Source: Marinilabiliaceae bacterium (lineage in GTDB: Bacteria; Bacteroidota; Bacteroidia; Bacteroidales; Marinilabiliaceae). Taken from it: 37,542 bases of DNA. The notes under the pieces are model-generated. The model saw nothing but the letters and a program-made list of their open reading frames with translations, was not told the origin of the DNA and did not search any database. The stretch lies in NCBI GenBank assembly GCA_009777175.1, contig WRMI01000028.1, positions 1 to 37,542 of the forward strand, given 5' to 3'. How positions within the stretch are numbered: the stretch's first letter is position 1; each line of letters starts with the position of its first letter. The translations under genes were made by a program, and so were the position numbers. This document shows positions 25,778-33,744 of the stretch, piece by piece.

Positions 25778-25837
25778 TTGCAGAAATAGTCTGCAAAAAT
25801 TTTTTGCAAAGATACAGGGTTATTTTTAATTGTGCAA
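25778..25837 (-). promoter_or_regulatory. promoter and 5'-leader hairpin of GLUG copy 2
   Basis: Minus strand: TTG (25837-25835), 20 bases, TATCTTTG (25814-25807), then the hairpin arms TTGCAG (25796-25791) and CTGCAA (25783-25778). The only change in the loop relative to copy 1 is one base, so the leader is under the same constraint or recently duplicated. Confidence 0.75.
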
Positions 25838-25860
25838 TCATATAAATATATGATTTTTTA

Positions 25861-26175
25861 GTTATCAGTTGTCAGTTATCAGTTTTCAGGAAGCACACAG
25901 ATGACACAGATTTGACAGATTTTCACAGATTTTTTCTTTGTGTTCCTTTGTGAGACGTGGCACGCCACGTCTCTACATTTCTAAACTCCAATATCTTACT
26001 ACTTTCTACTTACTACTTTCTACTATTTTTGTGTTCCTTTGTGAAACCTTTGTGTTCCTTTGTGGTTAAAAGACTCATTTACTCATTCACTCATTCACTC
26101 ATTCACTTTTTTTTAACGCAAAGTCGCAAAGTTGAGAACGCAAAGAACGCAACCGCTAACCACTAACCACTAATC
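25861..26175. repeat. repeat-filled divergent spacer with a perfect palindrome
   Basis: It contains GTTATCA/GTTTTCA heptamers (25860-25888), a CACAGATTTT block (25895-25935), TTTGTGTTCC units, a perfect 10-base inverted repeat GAGACGTGGC (25952-25961) / GCCACGTCTC (25964-25973), TACTTTC heptamers (25996-26025), TTCACTCA octamers (26074-26107), an AACGCAAAG block (26114-26152) and CTAACCA heptamers (26153-26177). It separates the GLUG gene (minus) from the TA pair (plus). Confidence 0.88.
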
Positions 26176-26196
26176 ACTATTTTATGATTTTTTAGT

Positions 26197-26223
26197 TTGG
26201 AATGAAAAAAAAGGTTATTTTTG
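26197..26223 (+). promoter_or_regulatory. probable promoter of the PIN toxin-antitoxin operon
   Basis: TTG at 26197-26199 and TATTTTTG at 26216-26223, with a 16-base spacer, shorter than usual. It lies 23 bases before the ATG at 26247 and speaks against a start at 26202. Confidence 0.5.
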
Positions 26224-26246
26224 CGGCGGAAAAAATAAAAATAAAT

Positions 26247-26480
26247 ATGGAAACAGCAGTGCTTAATACGCCCCTAAACGCTATGCAGATACATTTTTTG
26301 CAATCACTTCGCTTTGTCAAAACAGACGAAATGTTTCAAGAATTAAAACAAGTCATTAGCGATTACTATTTCAAAAAAATGGAAGATGAAACAGATAAAT
26401 GGTGGGATGAGAACAATATGACCAATGAAAAATTGGACGAAATGTTTGCAAAATCACATTATAGAGTTTCTAACAAATGA
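26247..26480 (+). CDS. antitoxin of a PIN toxin-antitoxin pair
   Basis: A 77-residue acidic protein (METAVLNTPLNAMQIHFLQS at the start). It is largely helical, with KTDEMFQELKQVISDYYFKK and an acidic WWDENNMTNEKLDEMF tail typical of antitoxins that wrap around the toxin. The start at 26247 is preferred because a promoter box overlaps the earlier ATG at 26202. Its stop overlaps the toxin start by 4 bases, the standard coupled arrangement. Many such antitoxins repress their own operon; I see no clear DNA-binding motif here, so autoregulation is not shown. Confidence 0.75.
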   Translation: METAVLNTPLNAMQIHFLQSLRFVKTDEMFQELKQVISDYYFKKMEDETDKWWDENNMTNEKLDEMFAKSHYRVSNK

Positions 26481-26887
26481 AAATAGTTCTTGATACAAAT
26501 TGTTTGCTTCGAGCAGCACCTCACAAATCAGACTATTTTTGTATTTTGAAAGCACTACAGAAAGGTCGTTATGTGTTGTGTAGTTCCAATGAAATTCTAC
26601 TAGAGTATGAGGAATTACTGACACGATTTTATTCAAAGAATTTTGCCAATTATGTTTTGAATTTTCTATTTTATTCAGTTAATACATTGTTGATTACCCC
26701 ATTTTTCAAATGGAATTTAATTACTTCCGACCTCGACGACAACAAATTTGTTGATTGTGCCCTTAATGCGGGTGCAGACTACATAGTTACAAACGACAAT
26801 CATTTCAATATTTTGAAATCCTTACACTTTCCACCTATCAAAGTAGTTAATATTGAGACTTTTAAACAAATACTTATCAGCGAATAA
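26477..26887 (+). CDS. PIN-domain ribonuclease toxin (COG1569-like)
   Basis: A 136-residue protein with the PIN fold. KIVLDTNCLLRA gives the first acidic residue (Asp6), SNEILLEYEELL the conserved Glu, and DLDDNKFVDCALNAGADYIV plus TNDNHF the remaining acidic residues. These bind Mg2+/Mn2+ for RNA cleavage. It belongs to the 'putative toxin-antitoxin system toxin component, PIN family' type; such toxins cut tRNA or other RNA when the antitoxin is degraded. The start codon overlaps the antitoxin stop. The TAA stop is part of a GAATAAGTGAATGAG octamer array. Family is secure; RNA target unknown. Confidence 0.88.
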   Translation: MKIVLDTNCLLRAAPHKSDYFCILKALQKGRYVLCSSNEILLEYEELLTRFYSKNFANYVLNFLFYSVNTLLITPFFKWNLITSDLDDNKFVDCALNAGADYIVTNDNHFNILKSLHFPPIKVVNIETFKQILISE

Positions 26888-27215
26888 GTGAATGAGTAAA
26901 TGAGTGAATGAGTAAATAAGAGGTATCAGTTTTTAGTTTTCAGTTTTCAGTTTTCAGTTTTTAGTTTTTAGTATTCATAATATTTATTTAATTAAACGCA
27001 AAGTCGCAAAGTTTGAAAACGCAAAGAACGCAACCGCTAACCGCTAATCACTAACCACTAATCACTATTTTTGCCACTAATTACACGAATTTTCACTAAT
27101 TTTTTTCTTTGTGTTCCTTTGTGAAAAAACCTTTGTGCGCCTTCGTGGTAGAAAAAATCTAACCACAAAGGAACACAAAGGTTTCACAAAGTCGCACGAA
27201 GTTATTTTTTCACTA
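26883..27215. repeat. octamer, TTTTCAG, AACGCAAAG, CTAACC and TTTGTGTTCC repeats
   Basis: TGAGTAAA octamers start in the toxin stop codon (26883-26918), followed by TTTTCAG heptamers (26928-26970), an AACGCAAAG block (26995-27032), CTAACCG/CTAATCA heptamers (27033-27067), a TTACACGAATTTTC block (27079-27105) and opposed TTTGTGTTCC / GGAACACAAAG units (27108-27197), which form an inverted repeat. No gene is seen. Confidence 0.88.
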
Positions 27216-27218
27216 CTT

Positions 27219-27500
27219 TTATTGTTTTTTTAGCCACGAATTTGTTATTGAATTTATTGAAATACACGAATTTTTCCGAAATTTTTTCTGTTGTGTAATA
27301 ATTTTTTTTACCATTTCATTTCCTACTTTCACAAAATAGATCCCAGCGGGCAGGTGCGAGATGTCAATTGTTGCCTCGCCGTTCTTAAAGGACTCGGAAG
27401 AAAAAAAGGACATTTTGCGACCTGTTATATCAAATATTTCAACACTGTTTTCTTAAAACTTAAAACTGAAAACTCTCCACTTGTGGGGTTGGGATATACC
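27219..27500 (-). pseudogene. decayed T9SS C-terminal sorting domain without passenger
   Basis: Read on the minus strand: YPNPTSGEFSVLSFK in one frame, then after a -1 type shift ENSVEIFDITGRKMSFFSSE, GEATIDISHLPAGIYFVKVG and NEMVKKIITQ in another. This is a complete type A sorting domain broken by a frameshift near 27450. The normal stop after KKIITQ is lost and the frame runs on into a dispersed repeat. The passenger is absent: immediately upstream lie REP-like hairpins. It is the end of a former exported protein gene whose body was deleted or replaced. Confidence 0.75.
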
Positions 27501-27690
27501 CCGAGTTGCGCTTACGCTAACACGGGGTTATATACGTGGCACTCGTACCGAGTGCTGCTGCGGGAGTGTTCGGATGTGGTGAGGTTTGGGCAGTGGTTAG
27601 TGGTGGCAATTTCGTGTAAATTCGTGTATTTCAATAAATTCAATAACAAATTCGTGGCTAAAAATAAATTTGTCCAAATTTTAAAAAAAT
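27495..27690. repeat. REP-like hairpins and TTCGTGTATTTC repeat
   Basis: CCCCG (27499-27503) pairs with CGGGG (27523-27527) across a TTGCGCTTACGC loop, and GCACTCG (27539-27545) pairs perfectly with CGAGTGC (27549-27555). The inverse word CGGTACGAGTGC recurs near 29980. A TGGTTAGTGG heptamer and an AAATTCGTGTATTTCAAT block follow to 27660. Confidence 0.7.
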
Positions 27691-27701
27691 TCTTTTTTTT
27701 A

Positions 27702-27730
27702 TTGGAATATTAAAAATTTATTTACTTTTG
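27702..27730 (+). promoter_or_regulatory. promoter of the M3 peptidase gene
   Basis: TTG at 27702-27704, 18 bases, TACTTTTG at 27723-27730. The ATG is 43 bases downstream. Confidence 0.7.
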
Positions 27731-27773
27731 CACCCGATTTATAAAAATATAACACTTAAATTAAAAATTTTAT

Positions 27774-29879
27774 ATGAAAAAACTATTAATTGCTACTATG
27801 ACAGGAGCATTATTACTATCTGGATGTGCGACAAAAGAAAGTGCGCCCAATCCATTTTTTGAGGAGTACACTACCCAATACGGAGTCCCTCCTTTTGACG
27901 AGTTTAAAATTGAGCATTATATGCCCGCTTTACTCGCTGCAATAGAACAGCATCAAAAAGAAATTGATGCCATCGTAACCAACGAAGAGCCGCCAACGTT
28001 TCAAAACACCATTGAAGCCTTAGATTACAGCGGCAAATTATTAGAAAAAGTTCATTTATTGGCTGAAAATCTTTATCTTGTAAACTCAAATGACCTACTT
28101 GATGAATTTATTGAAAAAGCCAATCCATTGATGTCTGAGCATAATGACAACATCTACATGAACGACCAATTGTTTGAGCGTATCAAACTTTTGAATGACA
28201 ATAAAACGTCATTAAACTTGAGTTCCGAACAAGAGCGTTTGTTAGAAAAATATTACAAACGTTTTCTCCGAAGCGGTATCAATCTTGAGCCTGATAGAAA
28301 GGAGCGTTTGCGGGAGATTAACAAACAGTTGAGTGATTTAAGTTTCCAATTTTCCCAAAATGTAAAAAAAGAAACTGATTCCTATCAAAAGGTTGTTGAG
28401 GATGAGACAGAATTAGCAGGGCTTCCCGAAAGTGTTCGACAAGCCGCTGCCGAAGAAGCAAAAGCGGCAGGTTTAGAAGGAAAATGGATTTTCACAACTA
28501 AAAAACCGAGCTTTATTCCCGTTTTGCAATACGGTGAAAATCGCGAACTGAGAAAAGAACTTTTGTTAGCTTACGCAAACCGTGGCGATAACAACAACGA
28601 AAACGACAACAAAGAAATTATTAAAAAAATTATCAATTTGCGCATTGAAAAGTCTAATATGCTTAATTATGAAACATATTCAGATTTTGTTTTAGAAGAT
28701 AGGATGGCTAAAACTCCTCAAATTGTGAACGATTTCTTACAATCGTTATGGGTTCCTTCTTTGGCAAAAGCAAAAAGCGAAGCCGCCGAACTACAAAAAA
28801 TGATGACTGCCGAAGGCAAAAACGAAAAACTTGAAGCATGGGATTGGTGGTTTTATACCGAAAAAATTAGAAAAGAACAATACGATTTAGACGAAGAAGA
28901 ACTACGGCCCTACTTTAAAATGGAAAATGTCCGAAAAGGCGCATTTGATTTGTCAAATAAACTTTGGGGCTTAAATTTTAAGAAGTTAGAGGGTATGCCT
29001 ATTTATCATCCTGAGGTAGAAGTTTTTGAAGTAACTGACGCTAACGGCGCACACATCGGAATTTTATATACAGACTATTATCCCCGAAATGGCAAAAAAG
29101 GCGGCGCATGGATGCATAATTTCAGTAATCAGTACATAGAAGATGGCAAAAATATCCGCCCTGTTATCATCAATGCAGGTAATTTTACTCCACCTACATC
29201 CGATACACCCTCTTTGCTTTCGATGGATGAAGTGTTAACATTATTTCACGAATTAGGACACGGATTACATGGTCTTTTTTCACAGTGCACATATCCGCTG
29301 CTTTCAGGCACAAACGTATCAACGGACTTCGTGGAACTGCCCTCACAAGTTATGGAAAATTGGTGTTTCGAACCAGAAGTAATGAAAATGTATGCCTTTC
29401 ATTATGAAACGGGAGAAGTGATACCCGACCATTTAATCGAAAAAATTAATGCATCATCTACATTCAACCAAGGATTTATAATGACCGAATTTCTTGCGGC
29501 AGCATTGTTAGATATGAAATATCATACACTTTCAACAATTAGCGATTTTGATGTTACCGAGTTCGAAAACAACGCGATGCAAGAAATAGGTATGATTGAC
29601 GAAATTATTACCCGATACAGAAGCACTTATTATAGCCATATTTTTGATAATGGATATGCATCCGGTTACTATTCTTATAAGTGGTCGGAAGTATTAGATG
29701 CCGATGCATTTCAGGCTTTTGTAGAAGTGGGCGATATTTTTGATAAAGAAGTAGCGGCATCGTTCCGACACAATGTTCTTGAAAAAGGCGACACCGATGA
29801 CCCCATGAATTTATATGTAAAATTTAGAGGCAGAGAGCCAAAACCAGATGCATTGATGAAAAAAAGAGGAATTTATTAG
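27774..29879 (+). CDS. M3-family zinc oligopeptidase / peptidyl-dipeptidase, lipoprotein
   Basis: A 701-residue enzyme with a lipoprotein signal (TGALLLSGCATKE, lipidated Cys), so it is probably periplasmic or membrane-attached. The zinc site is HELGHGLHGLF (His492, Glu493, His496), with the third ligand Glu521 in DFVELPSQ, 29 residues from the first His. That is the M3 (thimet oligopeptidase) pattern. Full-length M3 enzymes of the Dcp type have about 680-700 residues, so the gene is complete. It would trim oligopeptides, releasing C-terminal dipeptides if it acts as Dcp. Dcp versus OpdA specificity cannot be told here. It has its own promoter and no operon partner. The TAG stop sits in a GTTAGTG array. 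Confidence 0.93.
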   Translation: MKKLLIATMTGALLLSGCATKESAPNPFFEEYTTQYGVPPFDEFKIEHYMPALLAAIEQHQKEIDAIVTNEEPPTFQNTIEALDYSGKLLEKVHLLAENLYLVNSNDLLDEFIEKANPLMSEHNDNIYMNDQLFERIKLLNDNKTSLNLSSEQERLLEKYYKRFLRSGINLEPDRKERLREINKQLSDLSFQFSQNVKKETDSYQKVVEDETELAGLPESVRQAAAEEAKAAGLEGKWIFTTKKPSFIPVLQYGENRELRKELLLAYANRGDNNNENDNKEIIKKIINLRIEKSNMLNYETYSDFVLEDRMAKTPQIVNDFLQSLWVPSLAKAKSEAAELQKMMTAEGKNEKLEAWDWWFYTEKIRKEQYDLDEEELRPYFKMENVRKGAFDLSNKLWGLNFKKLEGMPIYHPEVEVFEVTDANGAHIGILYTDYYPRNGKKGGAWMHNFSNQYIEDGKNIRPVIINAGNFTPPTSDTPSLLSMDEVLTLFHELGHGLHGLFSQCTYPLLSGTNVSTDFVELPSQVMENWCFEPEVMKMYAFHYETGEVIPDHLIEKINASSTFNQGFIMTEFLAAALLDMKYHTLSTISDFDVTEFENNAMQEIGMIDEIITRYRSTYYSHIFDNGYASGYYSYKWSEVLDADAFQAFVEVGDIFDKEVAASFRHNVLEKGDTDDPMNLYVKFRGREPKPDALMKKRGIY

Positions 29880-30288
29880 TGGTTAGTGGTTAGCGGATAG
29901 TGGTTAGCGGATAGTGATTAGTGGATAGTTTCTAACAAATAAACTCCACTCCATCCATACATTTCACACAGCAGCATTCGGTACGAGTGCAACGTAGATA
30001 ACCCGGTAGTGGCGTACCCTTGCGGTCGTCCAAAAGCGCGCTTCGGTGTATCTCATAAAATGCGACATCTTTAGTTTGCGGTATTATTTTCGTAAAGCTT
30101 TGAAATTTATGTTAATAGCAAATGCTGAGTCAGGAGTTCTGAGAATTGAGTATCAAGTAATTCGTGCAAATTCGTGCAATTAGTCGCTAAATAAACCTTT
30201 GTCCGACTTTGTGTATTTCAATAAATTCAATAACCAAATACCTTTGTGCGACTTCGTGGTAAAAATCTAACCGCACTCTTCTTTTTTC
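29877..30288. repeat. GTTAGCG/GTTAGTG heptamers, REP-like pieces and TTTGTGCGAC repeats
   Basis: Heptamers start in the peptidase stop (29877-29930). A CGGTACGAGTGC piece (29980) and a degenerate copy of the TAGTGGCGTACCCTTGCGGTCG REP core (30007-30032) follow. From about 30150 there are AATTCGTGCAAATTCGTG and CCTTTGTGCGACTTCGTGG repeats. Positions 30033-30145 contain no recognised repeat and no convincing gene. Confidence 0.75.
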
Positions 30289-30864
30289 TTATGAATAATA
30301 AATATTAAAGCAATTCCTACACAAAGCTTGATACGATTCAGATGCTCCTAATTCAACTAATTTATTGCTTTCAGAGAGTCTGTGTGTGTGGTTTGCTAAG
30401 TCTCCGCACTTTACGCAAATAGCGTGCACTTTTGTAACATATTCTGCAATAGCCATTAGTTCGGGCATCGGTCCGAATGGTACGCCTCTGTAGTCTGTGT
30501 CAAGTCCTGCAACAATGACTCTAATACCTTGATTTGCAAGCATATTGCATACTTCGACAATATTTGGGTCAAAGAATTGCGCTTCGTCAATTCCGACTAC
30601 GTCAATATCACCTGAAAGAAGCATAATATTTCCGGATGATTCTACTGATGTTGCTCGAATAGCGTTTTTGTCGTGTGACACAACTTCTTCGTCAGAGTAA
30701 CGATTATCTATTGCGGGCTTAAAAATTTCCACATTAAGTCGCGCAATTTTTGCACGTTTGAGCCTGCGAAGTAATTCTTCTGTTTTGCCCGAAAACATTG
30801 AGCCTGTAATTACTTCTATCCAGCCCTGCCGTTTGCTCTTATTTGCTTTATTTTCTAGAAACAT
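30289..30864 (-). CDS. tdk: thymidine kinase
   Basis: A 191-residue cytosolic enzyme that phosphorylates thymidine with ATP in the pyrimidine salvage pathway. It has [15 protein letters not shown] (Walker A, about residues 21-35), [10 protein letters not shown] (metal/Walker B-type), [10 protein letters not shown] (lasso region precursor) and a zinc ribbon made of CVKCG and CRNCF. Length matches type II bacterial thymidine kinases. The first residues ([12 protein letters not shown]) are basic and could be trimmed; no better start is visible. It is a single gene between repeat arrays, transcribed from the minus strand. Confidence 0.95.
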   Translation of the reverse strand: MFLENKANKSKRQGWIEVITGSMFSGKTEELLRRLKRAKIARLNVEIFKPAIDNRYSDEEVVSHDKNAIRATSVESSGNIMLLSGDIDVVGIDEAQFFDPNIVEVCNMLANQGIRVIVAGLDTDYRGVPFGPMPELMAIAEYVTKVHAICVKCGDLANHTHRLSESNKLVELGASESYQALCRNCFNIYYS

Positions 30865-31143
30865 TTTTTAAGTGGTTAGTGGTCAGTGAATGAGTGAATG
30901 AGTGAATGAGTAAATGAGTAAATAAGTATTTAGTTTTCAGTATTTAGTTTTCAGTTTTCAGTTTTCAGTTTTCAGTTTTCAGTTTTCAGTTTTCAGTTTT
31001 CAGTTTTCAGTTTTCAGTCTTATGCCTTGTCCTCCCGTTAGGGAGGAAATATCGGTAGAAAATAATCAAACAAAACCCCCGCCTTCCTTGAGTCACGCAT
31101 CCTATTTTAAAATTAGGATTCAATCTACGGATGTTCTATCATT
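30865..31143. repeat. heptamer/octamer arrays with a long TTTTCAG run and two hairpins
   Basis: GTTAGTGG (30870-30885), TGAGTGAA octamers (30886-30926) and then about 13 TTTTCAG heptamers (30927-31018), the longest pure run in the window. At 31030-31050 TCCTCCC and GGGAGGA form a perfect stem, and at 31099-31119 ATCCTA..TTAGGAT forms an AT-rich palindrome. Either could terminate the minus-strand genes that end at 31144. Confidence 0.85.
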
Positions 31144-31407
31144 TTATGTTGATGGAAGTTCTATACCTGCTTGTTTTAACCTTTGTTGTAATTCAAAAAT
31201 TTGCCTCGACAAAGTCATATTTTCACTTGACAAATTTACTACTTCACTTGTCAAAGTGGCATTTTGATTATACAAATTCTTATTTTGCAAAGTTAATTCT
31301 TCAACTTGGCTTTCCCACATTGCCTCGTCAACTTCTGCCCAATACTCCTCTTGCATAGCACGCCGAACATTAGCATCATACTTTATTAATTCTAAACTTT
31401 CTATCAT
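31144..31407 (-). pseudogene. tandem duplicate of the 3' end of the adjacent PD-(D/E)XK gene
   Basis: An 87-residue frame beginning MIESLELIKYDANVRRAMQE and ending KQAGIELPST is nearly identical to the last 100 or so residues of the upstream gene, but has fewer 7-residue coiled-coil units. Its ATG begins 1 base after the stop of that gene, so it could be translated by coupling as a free coiled-coil peptide. The junction shows it arose by duplication between two AAAATGATAGAA words (see findings). I call it a duplicated fragment; whether it makes a functional small protein is open. Confidence 0.75.
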
Positions 31408-31408
31408 T

Positions 31409-32542
31409 TTATGCTGATGGAAGTTCTAAACCTGCTTGTTTTAACCTTTGTTGTAACTCATAAATTTGCCTCGACAAAGTCATATTTTCACTCGACAAAG
31501 TCATATTTTCACTCGACAAATTTACAACTTCACTTGTCAAAGTCATATTTTCACTCGATAAAGTCATATTTTCACTCGACAAAGTCATATTTTCACTTGA
31601 CAAATTTACAACTTCACTCGACAAAGTCGCATTTTGATTATACAAATTCTTATTTTGCAAAGTTAATTCTTCAACTTGGCTTTCCCACATTGCCTCATCA
31701 ACTTCTGCCCAATACTCCTCTTGCATAGCACGCCGAACATTAGCGTCATACTGAAGTAATTCTAAACTTTCTATCATTTTCTTTATATTTGGATCGGTTA
31801 ATGGATATAAATATTTTTTTGTGAAATTGTTGTCTACAAAATTATCTTGTTCAAACATACTGAGCATTTTTTCCAACTTACTGCATTCATCCCAATTTTT
31901 GTAAACTTCATTTTTGAGACGGGGTATTTGGATAAAGTAGGCATCGTGCGTTAAACCCTCTATATATCTGTTTTCGCTTTTTTTCACTTCCGTGCCTGAA
32001 ATTATATCTACAAATTTGCGGTCTACTTTAAGTGCTAATACTTCTATATCAGGCAAAATAAAGCCTAACATAAAAATAACAACTATCGGCATTGTCCCTT
32101 TTTTTCCTTTTTCGAGAGACTTTTCTTTTTGTTGATAAAGTTCGCCCAGATAGGTACTAAAACGAGGTATATCAGTTGGCTTTTGGTATTTCTGTATCTC
32201 TATAAGCACTTTTTTGCGTTTACCGCTTTGGGTAAGAATTGTTACTACAAAATCCATACGAATAACTGATAAAGTCTCGGTCTGGCTTGGCAATTCATTA
32301 GTGCTTGATAATTCGCCCTCTTTTTCGGTTTTTGACTTCTTTTTCGGTTTTATTTTTTTGTGGTAGGTGTATTCCTGCGGACGAAATTCAATATCTGTTA
32401 TTTCCTCGTCAAGAATTGTGCCAACAAAAAATGAGGCAATATCCTTATTTGTCTGGTCACCTGTTGTCATCAAGTTTTTGAAAACAACATCATAAATAGG
32501 ATTTGCTATTATTATAGTTTTTCCTTTTTTATCTTGTGGCAT
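31409..32542 (-). CDS. PD-(D/E)XK nuclease-family transposase-like protein (Rpn type) with heptad coiled coil
   Basis: A 377-residue protein. The start at 32542 (MPQDKKGKTIIIANPIYDVV) is chosen because a promoter lies just upstream and the longer frame runs through repeats. IYDVVFKNLM is the family's N-terminal signature. The nuclease core is RMDFVVTI ... KKVLIEIQKYQ, giving Asp and Glu-x-Gln/Lys. A basic/acidic linker sits between them. The C-terminal 100 residues (DANVRRAMQEEYWAEVDEAM onward) are a coiled coil with about eight near-identical 7-residue repeats (LSSENMT). Family members are recombination-promoting nucleases or domesticated transposase relatives, common in many copies in Bacteroidota. 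Whether this one is mobile is unknown; I see no terminal inverted repeats. Confidence 0.85.
   Translation of the reverse strand: MPQDKKGKTIIIANPIYDVVFKNLMTTGDQTNKDIASFFVGTILDEEITDIEFRPQEYTYHKKIKPKKKSKTEKEGELSSTNELPSQTETLSVIRMDFVVTILTQSGKRKKVLIEIQKYQKPTDIPRFSTYLGELYQQKEKSLEKGKKGTMPIVVIFMLGFILPDIEVLALKVDRKFVDIISGTEVKKSENRYIEGLTHDAYFIQIPRLKNEVYKNWDECSKLEKMLSMFEQDNFVDNNFTKKYLYPLTDPNIKKMIESLELLQYDANVRRAMQEEYWAEVDEAMWESQVEELTLQNKNLYNQNATLSSEVVNLSSENMTLSSENMTLSSENMTLTSEVVNLSSENMTLSSENMTLSRQIYELQQRLKQAGLELPSA
31470..31632 (-). repeat. 21-bp tandem coding repeats (7-residue heptads)
   Basis: About eight copies of a 21-base unit (plus-strand phase TCATATTTTCACTCGACAAAG) encode LSSENMT or LTSEVVN heptads. 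The downstream duplicate has only three. Unit number can change by slippage in steps of one full heptad without breaking frame or coiled-coil register. Confidence 0.88.
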
Positions 32543-32555
32543 ATAAATTTTTTTA

Positions 32556-32563
32556 CAAAAGTA
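32556..32563 (-). promoter_or_regulatory. promoter box of the PD-(D/E)XK gene
   Basis: Minus-strand TACTTTTG, 13 bases before the ATG at 32542. A TTG at 32582-32580 is 16 bases further upstream. The leader would be very short. Confidence 0.55.
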
Positions 32564-32619
32564 ATAATTTTTTTTGAAACAAAATTTTTTTTTATTTTTT
32601 TTTTGTGTTTTCAGTTTAA

Positions 32620-33284
32620 TAAAGTGAATGAGTGAATGAGTGAATGAGTAAATGAGTGTAGGGGCGTACCCTTGCGGTCGTCCACCTTGTAATAAATGAG
32701 TAAATGAGTGAATAAGTGAATGAGTGAATAAGTAAATGAGTGTAGGGGCGTACCCTTGCGGTCGTCCACCTTGTAATAAATGAGTGAATAAGTGAATAAG
32801 TGAATGAGTAAATGAGTGTAGGGGCGTACCCTTGCGGTCGTCCACCTTGTAATAAATGAGTGAATGAGTGAATGAGTGAATGAGTGTAGGGGCGTACCCT
32901 TGCGGTCGTCCACCTTGTAATAAATGAGTAAATGAGTGAATAAGTGAATGAGTGAATAAGTGAATGAGTGTAGGGGCGTACCCTTGCGGTCGTCCACCTT
33001 GTAATAAATGAGTGAATAAGTGAATGAGTGAATGAGTGAATAAGTGAATAAGTATATAATTATCAGTTTTCAGTTATCAGTTATCGGTTTTCAGTTAATA
33101 TCTACACTCTATCTACTAATCACTATCTACTACTCACTAACCACTAATCACTAACCACTACTCACTAACCACTAACCACTAACCACTAATCACTAACCAC
33201 TAACCACTAACCACTAACCACTAACCGCTAACCACTAACCACTAACCACTAACCGCTAACCACTAACCACTAACCACTACTCAC
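32620..33284. repeat. largest composite array: five REP units in octamers, then a long CACTAAC heptamer run
   Basis: Octamers TGAGTGAA/TAAGTGAA carry five copies of the 39-base TGTAGGGGCGTACCC unit starting at 32657, 32741, 32817, 32885 and 32969 (spacings 84, 76, 68, 84). TTATCAG/TTTTCAG heptamers follow (33060-33096). CACTAAC/CACTAAT/CGCTAAC heptamers (33100-33284) come next, about 25 units, ending 2 bases from the stop of the next minus-strand gene. The 744-base gap has no gene. Confidence 0.93.
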
Positions 33285-33286
33285 TT

Positions 33287-33742
33287 TTATAAAACATCGC
33301 CTTTTAAATATGAGTGAAAAAGATAATCGGGGCTTTCGTAATAAATACTGCCGTTGAAATCTTCTATTTTTCGGGACAGCCAAGAGTTGTAAACTTCTGA
33401 TAAAATGTCAATTAACGGTCTATTTTCTTTTTTGCTAACTTCAATAATCAAACGTTTATAAACTTTTCCAATATCCCAATGAGTTGGAATTGAATATTTT
33501 GCATTTCCCACATTATCAAAAATTCCGCCTTCTATGTTAAACTTTTCGGTCAATTCATACAACAATTTATCAATGTTTTCACAATGATACACATCTGCCA
33601 AATCAAAAATGTGTTGTAAGTGTTCTTTACCAATGGCATTTACAATCACATTGCGGTGATTTTTAGTTTTCCTGCCTATATATTCAATCAAAGAGCAAAG
33701 GAAAAACAAATTATTAGCGTTTTTATCTTCTCTACCTTTCAT
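33287..33742 (-). CDS. partner gene of the DUF3990 protein, unknown family
   Basis: A 151-residue protein beginning MKGREDKNANNLFFLCSLIE. It is mostly helical with alternating charges; YIGRKTKNHRNVIVNAIGKE and HIFDLADVYHCENIDKLLYE are likely helices, and the C-terminal half contains SIPTHWDIGKVYKRLIIEVS. I do not recognise a catalytic motif. Its ATG is 2 bases after the stop of the DUF3990 gene, so the two are almost certainly co-translated. By analogy with two-gene modules around ADP-ribosyltransferase-like proteins it may be an antitoxin or specificity partner; this is inference from arrangement only. Confidence 0.75.
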   Translation of the reverse strand: MKGREDKNANNLFFLCSLIEYIGRKTKNHRNVIVNAIGKEHLQHIFDLADVYHCENIDKLLYELTEKFNIEGGIFDNVGNAKYSIPTHWDIGKVYKRLIIEVSKKENRPLIDILSEVYNSWLSRKIEDFNGSIYYESPDYLFHSYLKGDVL

Positions 33743-33744
33743 AA

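Noticed and set aside
27291..27713. Plus-strand 140-codon frame
   Set aside because: It runs antisense through the sorting-domain remnant, REP hairpins and repeats and overlaps the next gene's promoter.
30033..30145. Possible RNA gene in the non-repeat part of the gap before tdk
   Set aside because: I found no tRNA-like cloverleaf, promoter or clear hairpin; only AT-rich spacer.
31411..31728. Plus-strand frame opposite the coiled-coil repeats
   Set aside because: It is an antisense shadow created by the 21-base coding repeats, which leave several frames open.
32543..32845. N-terminal extension of the PD-(D/E)XK protein
   Set aside because: The extra 101 residues are encoded by REP and octamer repeats; the promoter box lies inside this extension.
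18601..33010. CRISPR arrays (regularly spaced 39-base repeats at 18601-18823 and 32657-33007)
   Set aside because: The 'spacers' are tandem octamers of the same family, not unique sequences, the spacing varies in 8-base steps, and no cas gene is near.
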